Shown: positions 43,389 through 52,814, counted from the first letter of the stretch. The stretch: 64,000 nucleotides of DNA from Streptomyces sp. NBC_00670 (GCF_036226765.1 NZ_CP109017.1:2495501-2559500), one strand, 5' to 3'. Numbers and translations: made by a program. Notes: generated from the sequence alone by a model not told the origin.

Positions 43389-44140
43389 GCAGTCCAGTCA
43401 ACGTGCGCGGTTCGGCCGACGCCAACGGCCCGCTCCTGGCGGGCCGGGACCTGGTCAAGGCGCACGGCGCCACACCGGCGCTGCGTGGCGCCTCCATCGA
43501 GGTGCACGCCGGCGAGATCCTCGCCGTCACGGGCCCCAGCGGCAGCGGCAAGTCCACGCTGCTGCACTGCCTGACGGGCCTCACGCGCCCCGACGCGGGA
43601 GAGGTGCGCTACGGCGCCGAACGCGTCGACCGGCTCCCGGAGCACCGGCTCAGCGAGCTGCGGCGCACGGAGTTCGGGGTGGTGTTCCAGTTCGGTCAGC
43701 TCATCCCGGAGCTGACGGCGGCCGACAACGTCGCCCTGCCGCTGCTGCTCGTGGGCGCCTCCCGGGCGGCGGCACGGGAGCGGGCGGGCGAGTGGCTGGA
43801 GCGGTTCGGCGTCCGGGGGCAGGGCGAGCTGCGACCGGGCGAGCTGAGCGGCGGCCAGGCGCAGCGGGTGGCGCTGGCGCGGGCGCTGGTCACCGGGGCG
43901 CGGGTGGTGTGCGCGGACGAGCCGACGGGCGCGCTGGACTCGCTCGCCACCGAGCAGGTGATGACGGCCCTGGTGCACACGGCCCGCGAGTCGGGCGCGG
44001 CGGTGCTGCTGGTCACGCACGACGCGCAGGTCGCGGCGTACGCGGACCGGGAGGTGGTGCTGCGGGACGGGGTCGTGGCGGGCGAACCCGCGTGGGCGTC
44101 CGTCGGCGCGGCCGGCGGCACGGCGGAGGCGGGCCGATGA
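43385..44140 (+). CDS. ABC transporter ATP-binding protein (MacB/LolD type)
   Basis: A 251-residue ATPase with Walker A GPSGSGKST, the Q-loop, signature LSGGQAQRVALARAL and Walker B VVCADEPTGALDS followed by the H-loop VTHD. The sequence is typical of ATPases serving FtsX-like permeases. It is coupled by 4-nt ATGA overlaps to PadR upstream and the permease downstream. Likely role: export of an antimicrobial peptide or lipid, or mechanotransmission; the substrate is not identifiable. Confidence 0.95.
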   Translation: MSSPVNVRGSADANGPLLAGRDLVKAHGATPALRGASIEVHAGEILAVTGPSGSGKSTLLHCLTGLTRPDAGEVRYGAERVDRLPEHRLSELRRTEFGVVFQFGQLIPELTAADNVALPLLLVGASRAAARERAGEWLERFGVRGQGELRPGELSGGQAQRVALARALVTGARVVCADEPTGALDSLATEQVMTALVHTARESGAAVLLVTHDAQVAAYADREVVLRDGVVAGEPAWASVGAAGGTAEAGR

Positions 44141-45489
44141 GCGCTTCGGGAATGACGCTGCGGGCGGATCTGCGGCTGGCGTGGACACTGGTGCGCGGGT
44201 CGGACCGGCGGGAGTGGTGGCGGCTGCTGTTGACCGGGGCGGGTGCGGCCCTGGTCGCCGGGTGCGCGCTGGCCGCGCTCGCCGTCGCGGCGCCGCACGG
44301 GCAGGTGAGCGTGCCGTTCGGGCACGGGCTGCTGGACCGGCCCGGGGAGCGTCGCGGGGTGGTCGCCGCCCTGGTGCTGCTGCTGGTCCCGGTGCTCGGT
44401 TTCCTCGGGCAGTGCGCCCGGGTCGGCGCGGTGCACCGGGACCGGCGGCTGGCCGCGCTGCGGCTCGCGGGCGCCTCGCCCGCGCGGGTGCGGCGGATCG
44501 CCGGGCTGGAGACGGGGCTCGCCTGCGCGGCGGGCTCGACGGTCACCGCCGTGTTCTGCGTACTGCTCCTGCTGCGCGTGTGGCAGCGTCCGCCGGCCCC
44601 GGTGTGGGCCGGGGCCGCGCTGGTCGCGGTGGTGGTACCGGTGCTGGGCACGCTGGTGGCCGTGGTGGCGCTGCGGCGGGTGATCGCCTCGCCGCTGGGC
44701 GTCGTGCGGCGGTCCCGGCCGCGCACCGGGCGGGGTCCCGCGCTGGTGGGCGCCGGGGCGGCGATGCTGCTGGCCGCCGGGTTCGTCCTGGTGACGGCGG
44801 GGGCGCGGCAGGGTGCGGTGTGGGGCGCGCTGCTGGTGTGCGGGGTGGTGGTGCTCGCCGGGGCGGGTGCGGTGGTGCTGTCCGGGGTCACGGCCCGGCT
44901 GGTGGGACGCTGGGCGGCGGGGCGTACCGGCAGCCCGGCGGTGCTGATCGCGGCGGAGCGGCTGCGGGAGGATCCGTGGGCCGCCGCCCGCAGCCATGGG
45001 GCGGTGCTGCTGGTGACGGTGGTGGGGGCCGGGTTCGTCGGTGTGCGGCGGGTGATGCTGGAGCGGCTGGACGAGGGGAACACCGCCGGAGGCCGGTCGT
45101 TCTACACGGCGGGACTGAACCTGACGGCGGCCGCCTTGCTGGTCGCCCTCTGTGTCGCGCTGGCCGCGCTCGCGGTGGGCTCCGCCGAGTCGGTTGCCGT
45201 GCGGCGGCGGGCGTTGGCGGTGCAGGTGGCGGTGGGGGTGCCGCGCGGGGTGCTGGTGCGGGCGTCGTTGCTGGAGACGGCGTTGCCGCTGGGGCCGGGG
45301 GTTGTTGTCGCCGGGGGCGGGGGCGTGGCGGTCGGGGCGTGGTACGCGGGGTTGGCGGGGAGTGGTGGGGTGCCGTGGGGGGCGTGCGTGGTGCCGGCCG
45401 TTGTGTGGGGCGCGTGCGTGGCCGCCTCGGCGGTGGCCGTGCGGGGGTTGGGGCGGGGGGTGCCGGTGGGGGAGCTGCGGTACGGGTGA
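44137..45489 (+). CDS. FtsX-like ABC transporter permease
   Basis: A 450-residue membrane protein with about eight to ten hydrophobic segments in two FtsX-like halves; RRLAALRLAGASPARVRRIAGLE and RRRALAVQVAVGVPRGVLVRASLLET are the paired coupling-helix regions. The external loop between halves is short, so no large periplasmic domain as in MacB is present. It is the last gene of the PadR-ATPase-permease operon and is followed by a strong hairpin. Confidence 0.88.
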   Translation: MSASGMTLRADLRLAWTLVRGSDRREWWRLLLTGAGAALVAGCALAALAVAAPHGQVSVPFGHGLLDRPGERRGVVAALVLLLVPVLGFLGQCARVGAVHRDRRLAALRLAGASPARVRRIAGLETGLACAAGSTVTAVFCVLLLLRVWQRPPAPVWAGAALVAVVVPVLGTLVAVVALRRVIASPLGVVRRSRPRTGRGPALVGAGAAMLLAAGFVLVTAGARQGAVWGALLVCGVVVLAGAGAVVLSGVTARLVGRWAAGRTGSPAVLIAAERLREDPWAAARSHGAVLLVTVVGAGFVGVRRVMLERLDEGNTAGGRSFYTAGLNLTAAALLVALCVALAALAVGSAESVAVRRRALAVQVAVGVPRGVLVRASLLETALPLGPGVVVAGGGGVAVGAWYAGLAGSGGVPWGACVVPAVVWGACVAASAVAVRGLGRGVPVGELRYG

Positions 45490-45503
45490 CGGGGGGGTGG
45501 TTT

Positions 45504-45546
45504 GCGCAGTTCCCCGCGCCCCGGAAAGGGGCGCGGGGAACTGCGC
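45504..45546. terminator. Terminator: full copy of the GCGCAGTTCCCC hairpin family
   Basis: Perfect 19-nt arms (45504-45522, 45528-45546) enclose GGAAA. It lies between the convergent permease and HNH genes and likely terminates both. Confidence 0.9.
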
Positions 45547-45606
45547 GATCAGCCACGAACCACCCGCGGTCGCCAGACGACAGAACCCCCCGAGCTACTA
45601 GGCGCG

Positions 45607-46143
45607 CTACGCCGAGATGCCGTCGATGCGGGCCAGCGCGTCGTCCGCGCCGTACGGCTGCAGGTACGGCAGCCAGCGCGGGTCCCGGTGGCCCGTGCCG
45701 ATGATGCGCCAGGCCAGCCCCGTCGGCGGGGCGGGCTTGTGGCGGAGGCGCCAGCCGAGTTCGACGAGGTGCCGGTCGGCCTTGACGTGGTTGCAGCGGC
45801 GGCACGAGGCGACCACGTTGTCCCACGCGTGCTGCCCCCCGCGGCTGCGCGGAACGACGTGGTCGACGCTGGTGGCGACGCCCCCGCAGTACATGCACCG
45901 CCCGCCGTCGCGGGCGAACAGCGCCCGCCGGGTCAGCGGCACGGGCCCCCGGTAGGGAACCCGGACGAACCTCTTCAGCCGGACCACGCTGGGTGCGGGG
46001 ACTGTGACGGTCGCGCTGTGCAGGAAGGCGCCGGACTCCTCGAGGCTGACGGCCTTGTTCTCCAGGACGAGGACGAGCGCGCGGCGGAGCGGTACGACGC
46101 CGAGGGGCTCGTACGACGCGTTGAGGACCAGGACATGCGGCAC
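45607..46143 (-). CDS. HNH endonuclease family protein
   Basis: A 178-residue protein with the HNH nuclease core CMYCGG ... SVDHVVPRSRGGQHAWDNVVASCRRCNHVK; two CxxC pairs bind structural zinc, and the DH and N residues form the active site. The N-terminal part (VLVLNASYEPLGVVPLRRALVLVLENKAV) is typical of a widespread actinobacterial chromosomal HNH protein, so a housekeeping DNA-processing role is more likely than phage or restriction function. GGAGG precedes the GTG start. Confidence 0.92.
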   Translation of the reverse strand: MPHVLVLNASYEPLGVVPLRRALVLVLENKAVSLEESGAFLHSATVTVPAPSVVRLKRFVRVPYRGPVPLTRRALFARDGGRCMYCGGVATSVDHVVPRSRGGQHAWDNVVASCRRCNHVKADRHLVELGWRLRHKPAPPTGLAWRIIGTGHRDPRWLPYLQPYGADDALARIDGISA

Positions 46144-46477
46144 GGATGGCCTCCTTGGTACGCCGGCGGCGCGTGGCTCGCGCCGGGACGACAGATAGTC
46201 AGTCTCTCCTCATGCCTGGTGGAAGCGCCACCATGTCCCGGTAACGGGCTGGGAGTGTTTTCGACCACATCGGAAGCGCGCCCCGCGCCGCGCTCCCCGC
46301 ATACGCAGGTGAGCGCCGTCTCTCCTCCCTACATCACAGGGAATCCCCACAACCTGCCCCGTTAGTGTGGTCTTCCCTGCCCGTCCGGTGACCTTCCCGT
46401 GATCCGATCGACACCGGTCGGCCGACAACCCCGCGGCCGTCCGGCGCCGGCGGCAGGCCGTACAGGAGGTTTCCGCC
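46144..46477. other. Divergent intergenic region between the HNH and MscS genes
   Basis: No gene is seen. TGGTGG-AAGCG-CCACCA (46217-46233) is a small perfect inverted repeat. TAGTGT near 46363 could be a -10 element for the channel gene, but no matching -35 was found. Confidence 0.45.
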
Positions 46478-47611
46478 GTGTCCCCGTCCGTCCTCTGGGC
46501 GCCCGCCCTCTGGGCATCCGCCCCCCGCGCGTCCGCCGCCGCGCCGTCGCCGTCCCCCTCCCCGTCCGACACGGGGAACGCGGCCACGGCCACGCTCCAG
46601 GACGCCCAGGAGCACGCGACCAACGCGGCCGGCTGGGTCGAGGAGAACTGGTCCACGTGGCTCGCGATCGGGCTGCGGGTGCTGCTGATCCTGGTGATAG
46701 CGGTCGTGCTGCGGGCGGTGGTGCGGCGGGCCGTGACCCGGCTGATCGAGCGGATGAACCGCACGGGCCAGACCGTGGAGGGCAACGGGTTCGGCGGTCT
46801 GCTGGTCAACGCCGAGCGCCGCCGGCAGCGCTCGGCGGCCATCGCCTCGGTGCTGCGCTCGGTGGCGTCCTTCCTGATCCTCGGCACGGCCGCGCTGATG
46901 GTGCTCGGCGCCTTCCAGATCAACCTCGCCCCGCTGCTCGCCTCGGCCGGTGTGGCCGGTGTCGCGATCGGTTTCGGTGCGCGGAACCTGGTCACCGACT
47001 TCCTCTCCGGCGTGTTCATGATCATCGAGGACCAGTACGGCGTCGGCGACACCATCGACGCGGGCGTCGCCTCCGGCGAGGTCATCGAGGTCGGGCTGCG
47101 CGTGACCAAGCTGCGCGGCGACAACGGCGAGATCTGGTACGTCCGCAACGGCGAGATCAAGCGCATCGGCAACCTCTCCCAGGGCTGGGCCACCGCCGGC
47201 GTCGACGTCACCGTCAGGGCGGACGAGGACCTGGACCACCTCAAGGCCACGCTCGACGCGGTCGCCGAGAAGATGAGCAAGGAGGAGCCCTGGAACGAGC
47301 TCCTGTGGGGGCCCGTCGAGGTGCTCGGCCTGGACAGCGTCCTGATCGACTCCATGGTGGTGCGCGTGACGGCGAAGACGATGCCGGGCAAGTCGACGAC
47401 GGTCGAACGCGAGCTGCGCTGGCGGATCAAGCGGGCGTTCGACGCGGCGGACATCCGCATCGTCGGCGGCGCGACGGCCACGCCCGAGGAGGAGCCCGCC
47501 GACCCCTCGGCGTCGGTCGCCGCGCCCTCCACGTTCGCCGACGCCACCTCGCCCCAGGCCCGCGCCACGGAGCCGATACCGCAGGCACGCACGGCCCCGC
47601 CGTCGAAGTAG
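46478..47611 (+). CDS. Small-conductance mechanosensitive channel (MscS family)
   Basis: A 377-residue tension-gated channel that releases solutes on hypo-osmotic shock. An N-terminal signal-like region is followed by three or four helices; the pore helix and gate are in LLASAGVAGVAIGFGARNLVTDFLSG, and FMIIEDQYGVGDTID plus IWYVRNGEIKRIGNLSQGW belong to the beta domain. The C-terminus is a disordered Ala/Pro tail. GGAGG lies 8 nt before the GTG start. Monocistronic or first before the glycosidase pair, which is 110 bp downstream. Confidence 0.94.
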   Translation: MSPSVLWAPALWASAPRASAAAPSPSPSPSDTGNAATATLQDAQEHATNAAGWVEENWSTWLAIGLRVLLILVIAVVLRAVVRRAVTRLIERMNRTGQTVEGNGFGGLLVNAERRRQRSAAIASVLRSVASFLILGTAALMVLGAFQINLAPLLASAGVAGVAIGFGARNLVTDFLSGVFMIIEDQYGVGDTIDAGVASGEVIEVGLRVTKLRGDNGEIWYVRNGEIKRIGNLSQGWATAGVDVTVRADEDLDHLKATLDAVAEKMSKEEPWNELLWGPVEVLGLDSVLIDSMVVRVTAKTMPGKSTTVERELRWRIKRAFDAADIRIVGGATATPEEEPADPSASVAAPSTFADATSPQARATEPIPQARTAPPSK

Positions 47612-47721
47612 CGGGGCGCGGGAAGGGCCCGCACTGTGGTCCGGACCATGCCGCTCATGGCACCGTGGCCCCCGTCACCGGAGTGATCCGGAGCGCACCG
47701 GAGCGAAGGGCTGCGTCCTGC

Positions 47722-48987
47722 ATGAAACTCACCGTGGTCGGCGGCGGCTCGACCTACACCCCCGAACTGATCGACGGGTTCGCCCGGCTGCGGGACACGC
47801 TGCCCGTGGCGGAGCTGGTGCTCGTCGATCCGGCCGCGGACCGGCTGGAGCTGGTCGGGGGGCTGGCCCGCCGGATCTTCGCCCGGCAGGGGCACGGCGG
47901 CCGGATCGTCACCACCTCCGACCTCGACGCGGCCGTCGACGGCGCGGACGCGGTCCTGCTCCAGCTGCGCGTCGGCGGACAGGCGGCCAGGCAGCAGGAC
48001 GAGACCTGGCCGCTGGAGTGCGGCTGCGTCGGCCAGGAGACCACCGGCGCGGGCGGCCTGGCCAAGGCGCTGCGCACGGTCCCGGTGGTCCTGGACATCG
48101 CCGACCGGGTCCGCCGCCGCAACCCGCGGGCCTGGATCATCGACTTCACCAACCCCGTCGGCATCGTCACCCGCGCCCTGCTCAAGGAGGGCCACCGCGC
48201 GGTCGGCCTGTGCAACGTGGCGATCGGGCTCCAGCGCAAGTTCGCCGCGCTGCTCGGCGTCGAGCCGGCCGGTGTCCACCTCGACCACGTCGGCCTCAAC
48301 CACCTCACCTGGGAGACGGGCGTCCGCCTGGGCGGCCCCGAGGGCGAGGACGTCCTCCCCGAGCTGCTCACCGGGCACGGCGACACCATCGCCGCCGACC
48401 TGCGGCTGCCCCGCCCCCTGCTGGACCGCCTCGGCACCGTCCCGTCGTACTACCTGCGCTACTACTACTCCCACGACGAGGTCGTGCGGGAGCTCGGCAC
48501 CAAGCCCTCGCGGGCCGCGGAGGTCGCCGCGATGGAGCGCGAGCTGCTGCGCATGTACGGCGACCCTGCGCTGGACGAGAAGCCGGAGCTGCTCGCCCGG
48601 CGCGGCGGCGCCTACTACTCGGAGGCGGCCGTCGACCTCGCGGCCGCGCTGCTGGCCGGCGCGGGGGCGCCGTACCAGGTGGTCAACACGTTCAACCGGG
48701 GCACGCTGCCCTTCCTCCCCGACGACGCGGTGATCGAGACGCAGGCCGCGGTCGGCGCGCAGGGCGCGCGTCCGCTGCCGGTCACGCCCGTCGACCCGCT
48801 GTACGCGGGGCTGATGGCGAACGTGACCGCGTACGAGGACCTGGCGCTGGAGGCCGCGCTGCACGGTGGCCGGAACCGGGTCTTCCGCGCGCTCCTCGCC
48901 CACCCCCTGATCGGCCAGTACGCGCGGGCCGACGCCCTCACCGACCGCCTGCTCGCGCACAACCGGGAGCACCTGCCGTGGGCGTGA
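47722..48987 (+). CDS. Family 4 glycoside hydrolase (6-phospho-beta-glucosidase-like)
   Basis: A 421-residue NAD- and Mn-dependent glycosidase of GH4. It has the Rossmann motif VVGGGSTYTPEL, DFTNPVGIVT, the metal ligand Cys in GLCNVAIG and His in GLNHLTW, and the YYLRYYYSHDEV segment of the 6-phospho-beta-glucosidase branch. GH4 enzymes cleave phosphorylated or plain disaccharides by an oxidation-elimination mechanism. It overlaps the sugar kinase gene downstream, forming a catabolic pair without an adjacent transporter. Confidence 0.92.
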   Translation: MKLTVVGGGSTYTPELIDGFARLRDTLPVAELVLVDPAADRLELVGGLARRIFARQGHGGRIVTTSDLDAAVDGADAVLLQLRVGGQAARQQDETWPLECGCVGQETTGAGGLAKALRTVPVVLDIADRVRRRNPRAWIIDFTNPVGIVTRALLKEGHRAVGLCNVAIGLQRKFAALLGVEPAGVHLDHVGLNHLTWETGVRLGGPEGEDVLPELLTGHGDTIAADLRLPRPLLDRLGTVPSYYLRYYYSHDEVVRELGTKPSRAAEVAAMERELLRMYGDPALDEKPELLARRGGAYYSEAAVDLAAALLAGAGAPYQVVNTFNRGTLPFLPDDAVIETQAAVGAQGARPLPVTPVDPLYAGLMANVTAYEDLALEAALHGGRNRVFRALLAHPLIGQYARADALTDRLLAHNREHLPWA

Positions 48988-49973
48988 CGACGCATCCCGC
49001 GGGCCCCGCCTCCGTGCTCGCCGTCGACGCCGGGAACAGCAAGACGGACGTGGCCGTGGTGAGCGTCGACGGGCGGGTCCTCGGCACGGCCCGGGGCGAG
49101 GGGTTCCGGCCGCCCGCCGTGGGCGTGGAGCCGGCGCTGGACGCCCTCGCCACGCCGGTGAAGGAAGCGCTGTCCGCGGCCGGACTCCCGGCCGTCACGC
49201 ACGTCTCGGCGTGCCTGGCCAACGCGGACTTCCCCGTCGAGGAGGAGCGGCTGGGCGCCGCTCTGCACGCGCGCGGCTGGGGCGCCGGCACCGAGGTCCG
49301 CAACGACACGTTCGCGATCCTGCGGGCGGGGGTCACCGAGCCGTACGGGGTCGCCGTCGTCTGCGGCGCCGGCATCAACTGCGTCGGCATGCGGCCGGAC
49401 GGCCGCACCGCCCGGTTCCCCGCGCTCGGCCGGCTCTCGGGCGACTGGGGCGGCGGCTGGGGGCTCGCGGAGGAGGCGCTCTGGTACGCCTCGCGCGCCG
49501 AGGACGGGCGCGGGGAGGCCACGGCGCTGGCCCGTGCGCTCCCCGCCCACTTCGGGCTGGCCACGATGTACGACCTCCTCCAGGCCCTGCACCTCGGGGA
49601 GATCCCCGGGCGCCGCCGCCACGAGTTGTCCCCGGTCCTGTTCGCCACGGCCGAGTCGGGCGACCGGGTCGCCCGGGCACTGGTGGACCGGCTGGCCGAG
49701 GAGGTGGTGACGATGGCCAGGGTCGCCCTCATCCGCCTCGACCTGCTGGAGGCGGAGGTTCCGGTCCTCCTCGGCGGCAGCGTCCTGGCCGCACGCCACC
49801 GTCAACTCGACGACGCCGTCCGCACGCTGCTCGCCGCGCGGGCCCCCCGGGCCCACGCCGAGGTGGTCACCGCCCCACCGGTCCTGGGCGCGGCGCTGCT
49901 GGGCCTGGACAGCTTGGGGGCGACACGGGAGGCGAAGGAGAGAGTGCGGGGGCACTTCGAGGGTGAGGGCTGA
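48978..49973 (+). CDS. BadF/BadG-type sugar kinase (N-acetylglucosamine kinase-like)
   Basis: A 331-residue ASKHA-fold kinase: SVLAVDAGNSKTDVAVV is the phosphate-1 motif, NDTFAILRAG and VCGAGINCVG the sugar/phosphate-2 region, and VPVLLGGSVLA the adenosine motif. The family phosphorylates N-acetylglucosamine or related amino sugars. The start is placed at a GTG with GGGAG 8 nt upstream, overlapping the glycosidase gene by 10 nt; a GTG two codons later is possible. The stop codon is the first TGA of a 25-bp tandem repeat. Confidence 0.9.
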   Translation: MGVTTHPAGPASVLAVDAGNSKTDVAVVSVDGRVLGTARGEGFRPPAVGVEPALDALATPVKEALSAAGLPAVTHVSACLANADFPVEEERLGAALHARGWGAGTEVRNDTFAILRAGVTEPYGVAVVCGAGINCVGMRPDGRTARFPALGRLSGDWGGGWGLAEEALWYASRAEDGRGEATALARALPAHFGLATMYDLLQALHLGEIPGRRRHELSPVLFATAESGDRVARALVDRLAEEVVTMARVALIRLDLLEAEVPVLLGGSVLAARHRQLDDAVRTLLAARAPRAHAEVVTAPPVLGAALLGLDSLGATREAKERVRGHFEGEG

Positions 49974-50045
49974 GCGGCCCGAGGGGGAACGGGTCTGAAC
50001 GGCCCGAGGGGGAACGGGTCTGAGCGGCCCGAGGGGGAACGGGCC
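49971..50045. repeat. 25-bp tandem repeat, three copies, starting at a stop codon
   Basis: Units 49971-49995, 49996-50020 and 50021-50045 differ at one or two positions each; a fourth partial unit follows. Each begins TGA(G/A)CGGCCCGAGGGGGAAC. The first TGA is the stop of the sugar kinase gene. Confidence 0.9.
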
Positions 50046-50202
50046 TGAGCGGTCGGGCGGGCGGGGCCCACGAGGGAACCGCACCGGCGCCCCACGCGTA
50101 TTCCTCACCAAGGGGACGTGGGCCCGAGCCGCGCCCTGTGCCGCGCGGCCCCCGGCCGCGATACTTGCGCCCGGGAAACCGTACGGCCATGGGGGAGGTC
50201 GC

Positions 50203-51603
50203 GTGACGACGAGTCAGGAGCAGCGGGGCACGGCACCACCGGGCCTCCCGCCGCCGTCCCCGCCCTCGTCCCCCACCGCCCGCCGCACCGCCTTCGCCGA
50301 AGGCCTCGACGACCTGCGCCGCGCCGCCCGTACGGAGCCCGGCCGGCTGCGCCTCATCGGCGCCCTCCTCGCCCTGCTGGTCGTCGCGTTCGGCGCCGTC
50401 ACCGCCTGGCAGATGACGGACCGCGCGGCCGCCGCCGACGACGTCCTGAACCGCAGCCAGCCGCTGAGCGCGGGCGCCGCCGAGGTCTACCGCTCGCTCG
50501 CGGACGCCAACACCGCCGCCGCGGGCGGCTTCCTGGCGGGCGGTCAGGAACCGGCCGCCGTCCGCGCGCGGTACGAGAAGGACCTGGAGACCGCCGCCAC
50601 CAAACTGGTCACCGCCGCGGCCGCCGCCGACCCCGGCTCGCCCGCCGCCGAGACGATCGCCGAGCTCAACCGGCTGCTGCCGCGATACGAGGGTCTGATC
50701 GAGCGGGCCCGTGCCAACAACCGGCTCGGCTACCCGGTGGGTGGCGCCTATCTGCGCACGGCCGACGCGATGATGCAGGACCGCATGCTGCCGGCCGCGC
50801 AGGACCTGTACACCAAGGAGAACCAGCGACTGCGCGACGACTACGGGCACGCCACGCCGTACCCGTGGCTCGCGCTCGCCCTCGGTGTCGTCGCGCTGGC
50901 CGCGCTGGCGTGGGCGCAGCGGCGCCACTACCGGCGTACCAACCGGGTGCTCAACCGGGGCCTGGTCGCGGCGACGGCGGCCTCGGCGGCGGTGCTGCTG
51001 TGGCTGGCGGTCGGCCACAGCCTGGCCCGTGCGGACCTGAACTCGTCCTACGCGCACGGCATCCGCTCGCTGAACGTGCTGCACGACGCGCGGATCGCCT
51101 CGCTGAACGCGCGCGGCAACGAGAACCTGACGCTGGTCAGCCGGGGCGCGGAGACCAGGACGCTGGCCGACGGCGACGTCGTCGACCTGTACGACTACGA
51201 CTTCGGCCAGGAGATGAAGACGCTCGCGGCGGGCCTCGCGCACGCCCGGACACTGGCCGACGACAGCGCGGGCCGGGGGCCGGTCGAGGCGGCCACCGGG
51301 AACATGAAGGTGTGGCGGCAGCGGCACGCGGTGGCCCGCGAGGCGGACGACGGCGGGGACTACCAGGGCGCGCTGGACAAGGTGATCGGCGGCAAGGGGG
51401 ACGAGTCGACGGGCGAGTGCTTCGACAGCGTCGACAAGAACCTGGGCCGGGCCGTCGACCACGAGGAGAGCGAGTTCCACCGGGCGGCGTCCGACGGGCG
51501 CGCGGCGCTGGCCGGTCTGCCCGCAGGCGCGGCGGTGCTCGCGGTGCTGGGTGCGGCGGGCGCGGTGCTGGGCATAGGCCGGCGGCTGTCGGAGTACCGG
51601 TGA
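50203..51603 (+). CDS. glnX: GlnX-like membrane protein
   Basis: A 466-residue protein with four membrane helices (about residues 50-70, 226-246, 252-275 and the last 30) separating two extracytoplasmic helical regions. It has no enzymatic motif. Position directly before a GlnH-like binding protein and a PknG kinase matches glnX-glnH-pknG of mycobacteria and corynebacteria, where GlnX passes amino-acid binding by GlnH to PknG in the cytosol. GGGGGAGG lies just before the GTG. The gene symbol rests on context and topology; sequence homology to GlnX needs checking. Confidence 0.75.
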   Translation: MTTSQEQRGTAPPGLPPPSPPSSPTARRTAFAEGLDDLRRAARTEPGRLRLIGALLALLVVAFGAVTAWQMTDRAAAADDVLNRSQPLSAGAAEVYRSLADANTAAAGGFLAGGQEPAAVRARYEKDLETAATKLVTAAAAADPGSPAAETIAELNRLLPRYEGLIERARANNRLGYPVGGAYLRTADAMMQDRMLPAAQDLYTKENQRLRDDYGHATPYPWLALALGVVALAALAWAQRRHYRRTNRVLNRGLVAATAASAAVLLWLAVGHSLARADLNSSYAHGIRSLNVLHDARIASLNARGNENLTLVSRGAETRTLADGDVVDLYDYDFGQEMKTLAAGLAHARTLADDSAGRGPVEAATGNMKVWRQRHAVAREADDGGDYQGALDKVIGGKGDESTGECFDSVDKNLGRAVDHEESEFHRAASDGRAALAGLPAGAAVLAVLGAAGAVLGIGRRLSEYR

Positions 51604-51685
51604 GCGGCGTCCGGGCAAGGGACGTCCGGGCGGGAGACATCCCGGTGAGGGAGGAGCGGGTGCGGTGGTGAGAGGAGGAACGGGA

Positions 51686-52699
51686 ATGCGGGTACGGCGT
51701 CTGCGGGCGGGTCTGAAGGGCTGGGGCGGTGTCGGGGCGATGGCCGTCGTGCTCCTGCTGACCGCCGTCTTCGTGCTGCTGCCGCTCGCCCGCGCGGGCG
51801 GGACCGGCACGGACGCCGGGGCGCCCGGCGGCCTCGCCGAGGGCACCCGGGCGAGCGCGCGGTCGTGCGAGGACCCGGAGAAGCAGAGCCTTTCGCCGTC
51901 GGGCGCCGACGGGGACACGATCGACGCCATCAAGAAGCGCGACAACCCCAAGCTGGTCGTCGGAGTCGACCAGAACAGCTACCACTGGGGCTACCGCGAC
52001 CCCAACAGCGGCGGCGGCAACGAGCTGGAGGGCTTCGACATCGACCTGGCCCGGCGCATCGCGCGGGAGATCCTCGGCGACCCGGACGCCGTGGTGTTCC
52101 GCGCGATCCCCACCAACGAGCGGATCGACGCCATCCGTTCGGGCCGCGTCGACATGGTGGTGCGCACGATGACGATCACCTGCGACCGGCTGAGGCAGGT
52201 CGCGTTCTCCGCGCCGTACTTCCGGACCGGCCAGCAGGTGCTGGCCCCGAGGACGTCGGACATCACGGGCTACGACGACACGCTCGCGCACACGAGGGTG
52301 TGCTCGGCGACCGGTTCCACCGCGCTGGCGCAGCTGACCGCGGACCGGCGCAGCGGGCGGATACCGGCCTCCACCGACATCTCCGTCACCGTGCCCAACC
52401 AGCTGGACTGCCTGGTGCGGCTCCAGTTGGGGCAGGTGGACGCGGTCGTCACCGACGGCGCGCTCGCGGCGAGCCAGGCCGCGCAGGACCCGACGGTGGA
52501 GCTCAAGGGCGCGCCGTTCACGACCGAGTACTACGGGGTGGCGATGAAGAAGGGTGCCGACGACCTGGTCCGCCGGGTCAACCGGGTCCTGGAGGACTAC
52601 CGGGACGACGGCTGGCAGGGCTCGTACGACACCTGGCTCTCCGGCACGCTGGGCAAGGACTCGGCGTCGTCCAGGCCGCCGTCACCGACGTACCGCTGA
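51686..52699 (+). CDS. glnH: GlnH-like extracytoplasmic amino-acid-binding protein
   Basis: A 337-residue solute-binding protein family 3 member: LVVGVDQNSYHWGYRD, LEGFDIDLARRIAREILG, IPTNERIDAIRSGRVDMVVRTMTIT and VCSATGSTALAQL follow the glutamate/aspartate-binding pattern. The N-terminus is a basic head and one hydrophobic stretch ending LARAGGTG, without a lipobox cysteine, so it is either cleaved or anchored by that helix, unlike mycobacterial lipoprotein GlnH. GGAGG precedes the ATG. No amino-acid permease is adjacent, consistent with a sensing rather than uptake role. Confidence 0.88.
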   Translation: MRVRRLRAGLKGWGGVGAMAVVLLLTAVFVLLPLARAGGTGTDAGAPGGLAEGTRASARSCEDPEKQSLSPSGADGDTIDAIKKRDNPKLVVGVDQNSYHWGYRDPNSGGGNELEGFDIDLARRIAREILGDPDAVVFRAIPTNERIDAIRSGRVDMVVRTMTITCDRLRQVAFSAPYFRTGQQVLAPRTSDITGYDDTLAHTRVCSATGSTALAQLTADRRSGRIPASTDISVTVPNQLDCLVRLQLGQVDAVVTDGALAASQAAQDPTVELKGAPFTTEYYGVAMKKGADDLVRRVNRVLEDYRDDGWQGSYDTWLSGTLGKDSASSRPPSPTYR

Positions 52700-52814
52700 G
52701 GCGGTGGCCCCGGGGAGGCGCCGGCGGCCTCACGATGCGGCGGCCGGAACCCATTGATCACGAATACCGGCAGGGGATACGAATACCGCCACCGGATACG
52801 GACCACAGATACAG

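Noticed and set aside
43385..45489. Reading the ABC pair as an antibiotic-resistance cassette
   Set aside because: The transporter type is clear but no resistance substrate motif or biosynthetic cluster is nearby, so the claim would be unsupported.
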